Assembly: GCA_021812265.1 (NCBI GenBank)
Contig: JAKAOI010000191.1
Coordinates: forward strand, 1-5,357
Length of the DNA: 5,357 nt
DNA from: Chloroflexota bacterium
Lineage (GTDB): Bacteria; Chloroflexota; Ktedonobacteria; Ktedonobacterales; JACDGC01
Direction of reading: 5' to 3'
The translations under genes and the position numbers were made by a program. Positions 4,495-5,357 of this stretch are shown here, one piece after another (position 1 is the stretch's first letter; each line of letters opens with the position of its first letter). Below the pieces are notes generated by a model, which worked only from the letters and a program-made list of their open reading frames with translations, was not told the DNA's origin and did no database searches.

Positions 4495-5357
4495 ATGGAA
4501 CAGCAGAAATTGTTCCGGCGCGAGGCCGATATGGCGCAATGGTGGCAAAATCACGCGCCGTTAGGTGTTCCGTTGCAAACAACCGACGGAACGCCGCTTA
4601 TAATACTTTTTCAAGGGCGGCCGGGAGCGGGAAAGGGTCCCGATTTTTGTGACGCGGCTATCGAGTTGAACGGCGCCGCGCTTGCGGGAGATATTGAACT
4701 GCATTTACGCGCCGGAGGCTGGTTTTCTCATGGTCACGCGGCGGATCCGCGGTATAGCCGGGTTATTTTGCATGTAATCGCAGAGCCTATGCCCCGAGCG
4801 GCGCGTGGGGCAATAACAATGCTTGGCGCGCATATTCCGGCGCTGTTGGCAAACGCGGCGCTGTTGCAGCGTAGTTTAGCGGCTTCCCTGCCGGAGTGGC
4901 CCTGCCAAAGCGGAAAAATCAGCTCTGTTGCGCTTCGTCGGCTGGGAGAGCAGCGGTTTCAATTAAAAAAGCAGAGTTTTTTGCTTGAGTTGCGCCGTTC
5001 GGAAACGCCTGCGCGCGATTTAGAAACGGTTTTATGTAAGGCTATGGCTGCAGCGTGTGTTTTAGGTAGGGATCCATTGCCGGCGCGGGTGGTACGCTCA
5101 ATTACAAAACTGCAAGGCGCGAAAGGCAGAGATTTTGGCGGCGCAGATATGGCAGTTGCTGAGGATATGGAAGATGTAATTGCCGCGCGGCGTGTATCTG
5201 CAATTATAAAGAAAAATCGGGCAGAGCGGCAGATGGCTGCATGGCTGTGCGGCGCCGCTTTTACACAAAGTCCTGCGCAATTTTGGCGCACGCTGCGATG
5301 TTGGCTGGCAGATGAGGCAGAGTCAGCGGGAAATATCAGCGCTGCGCGGGCGGATAT
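4495..5357 (+). CDS. DUF2851 family protein, N-terminal part (cut by window edge)
   Basis: The open frame runs from ATG 4495 off the right edge: 287 codons are visible, perhaps two thirds of a typical member. Its N-terminal half carries the DUF2851 signature as I know it: TTDG (29-32), GRPGAGKGPDFCDAAI (41-56), AGDIELHL (64-71), W76-x2-HGH (79-81), D84, Y87 and VILHV (90-94). The family has no established function that I can cite. The conserved D50 and E68-x-H70, with further conserved W, H and D residues, resemble a metal-dependent active site. The later part (about 140-287) is helical and basic, with no motif I recognise. The ATG is the first start after an in-frame TAA (4465-4467); its ribosome site is weak (AGG at 4483-4485), and ATG 4531, preceded by GAGG, is an alternative, although the residues between are plausible family sequence. 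It is divergent from the isomerase; its downstream neighbours are not visible. Confidence 0.85.
   Translation, partial: MEQQKLFRREADMAQWWQNHAPLGVPLQTTDGTPLIILFQGRPGAGKGPDFCDAAIELNGAALAGDIELHLRAGGWFSHGHAADPRYSRVILHVIAEPMPRAARGAITMLGAHIPALLANAALLQRSLAASLPEWPCQSGKISSVALRRLGEQRFQLKKQSFLLELRRSETPARDLETVLCKAMAAACVLGRDPLPARVVRSITKLQGAKGRDFGGADMAVAEDMEDVIAARRVSAIIKKNRAERQMAAWLCGAAFTQSPAQFWRTLRCWLADEAESAGNISAARAD

Noticed and set aside
4189..4554. 122-codon N-terminal extension of the isomerase frame
   Set aside because: The extension matches nothing in the family, lacks a ribosome site at its start, contains AT-rich promoter-like DNA and overlaps the divergent DUF2851 gene. The ATG at 4188 has AAGGA upstream and fits homology.

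Overview
The window is a bacterial chromosomal segment of roughly balanced base composition, with six genes on both strands. No rRNA, tRNA, CRISPR array, insertion sequence or phage gene is visible. The phylum cannot be fixed from this window. The only taxonomic hint is NuoM, whose central block (K-S-P-L-F-P-F-H-S-W, then TEAPAPVTVMLAG) looks to me more like NuoM of Cyanobacteria, Chloroflexota and similar phyla than like the classical proteobacterial form. This is an impression from memory, not a tree.

Layout, left to right. Positions 1-1716 (minus) hold the start of nuoN and all of nuoM, two proton-pumping membrane subunits of respiratory complex I, joined by a 4-bp ATGA stop/start overlap. 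Upstream of nuoM, where nuoL usually sits, is instead a minus-strand gene (1813-2499) for an unrecognised protein with a disordered acidic middle and a C-terminal CxxC-X19-CxxC zinc ribbon. The 96-bp gap between them carries a tandem 10-bp repeat (TGTACAATGA). A divergent intergenic region of about 170 bp follows, then a plus-strand gene (2670-2999) for a small, unrecognised protein with two membrane helices.

That small gene converges on a minus-strand type 2 (FMN-dependent) isopentenyl-diphosphate isomerase (3073-4188); a 9-bp inverted repeat lies in the gap between them. A second divergent intergenic region (4189-4494), AT-rich with candidate promoters and a 12-bp-period tandem repeat, separates the isomerase from a plus-strand DUF2851-family gene that runs off the right edge (4495-5357).

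Functionally, the left third concerns respiration (complex I) and the isomerase concerns isoprenoid synthesis, which also supplies quinone side chains. The other three genes are of unknown function. No single multi-gene system is demonstrable. The best leads are the zinc-ribbon gene occupying the nuoL position, the nuclease-like motif spacing in the DUF2851 protein, and the two short tandem repeats in promoter regions.
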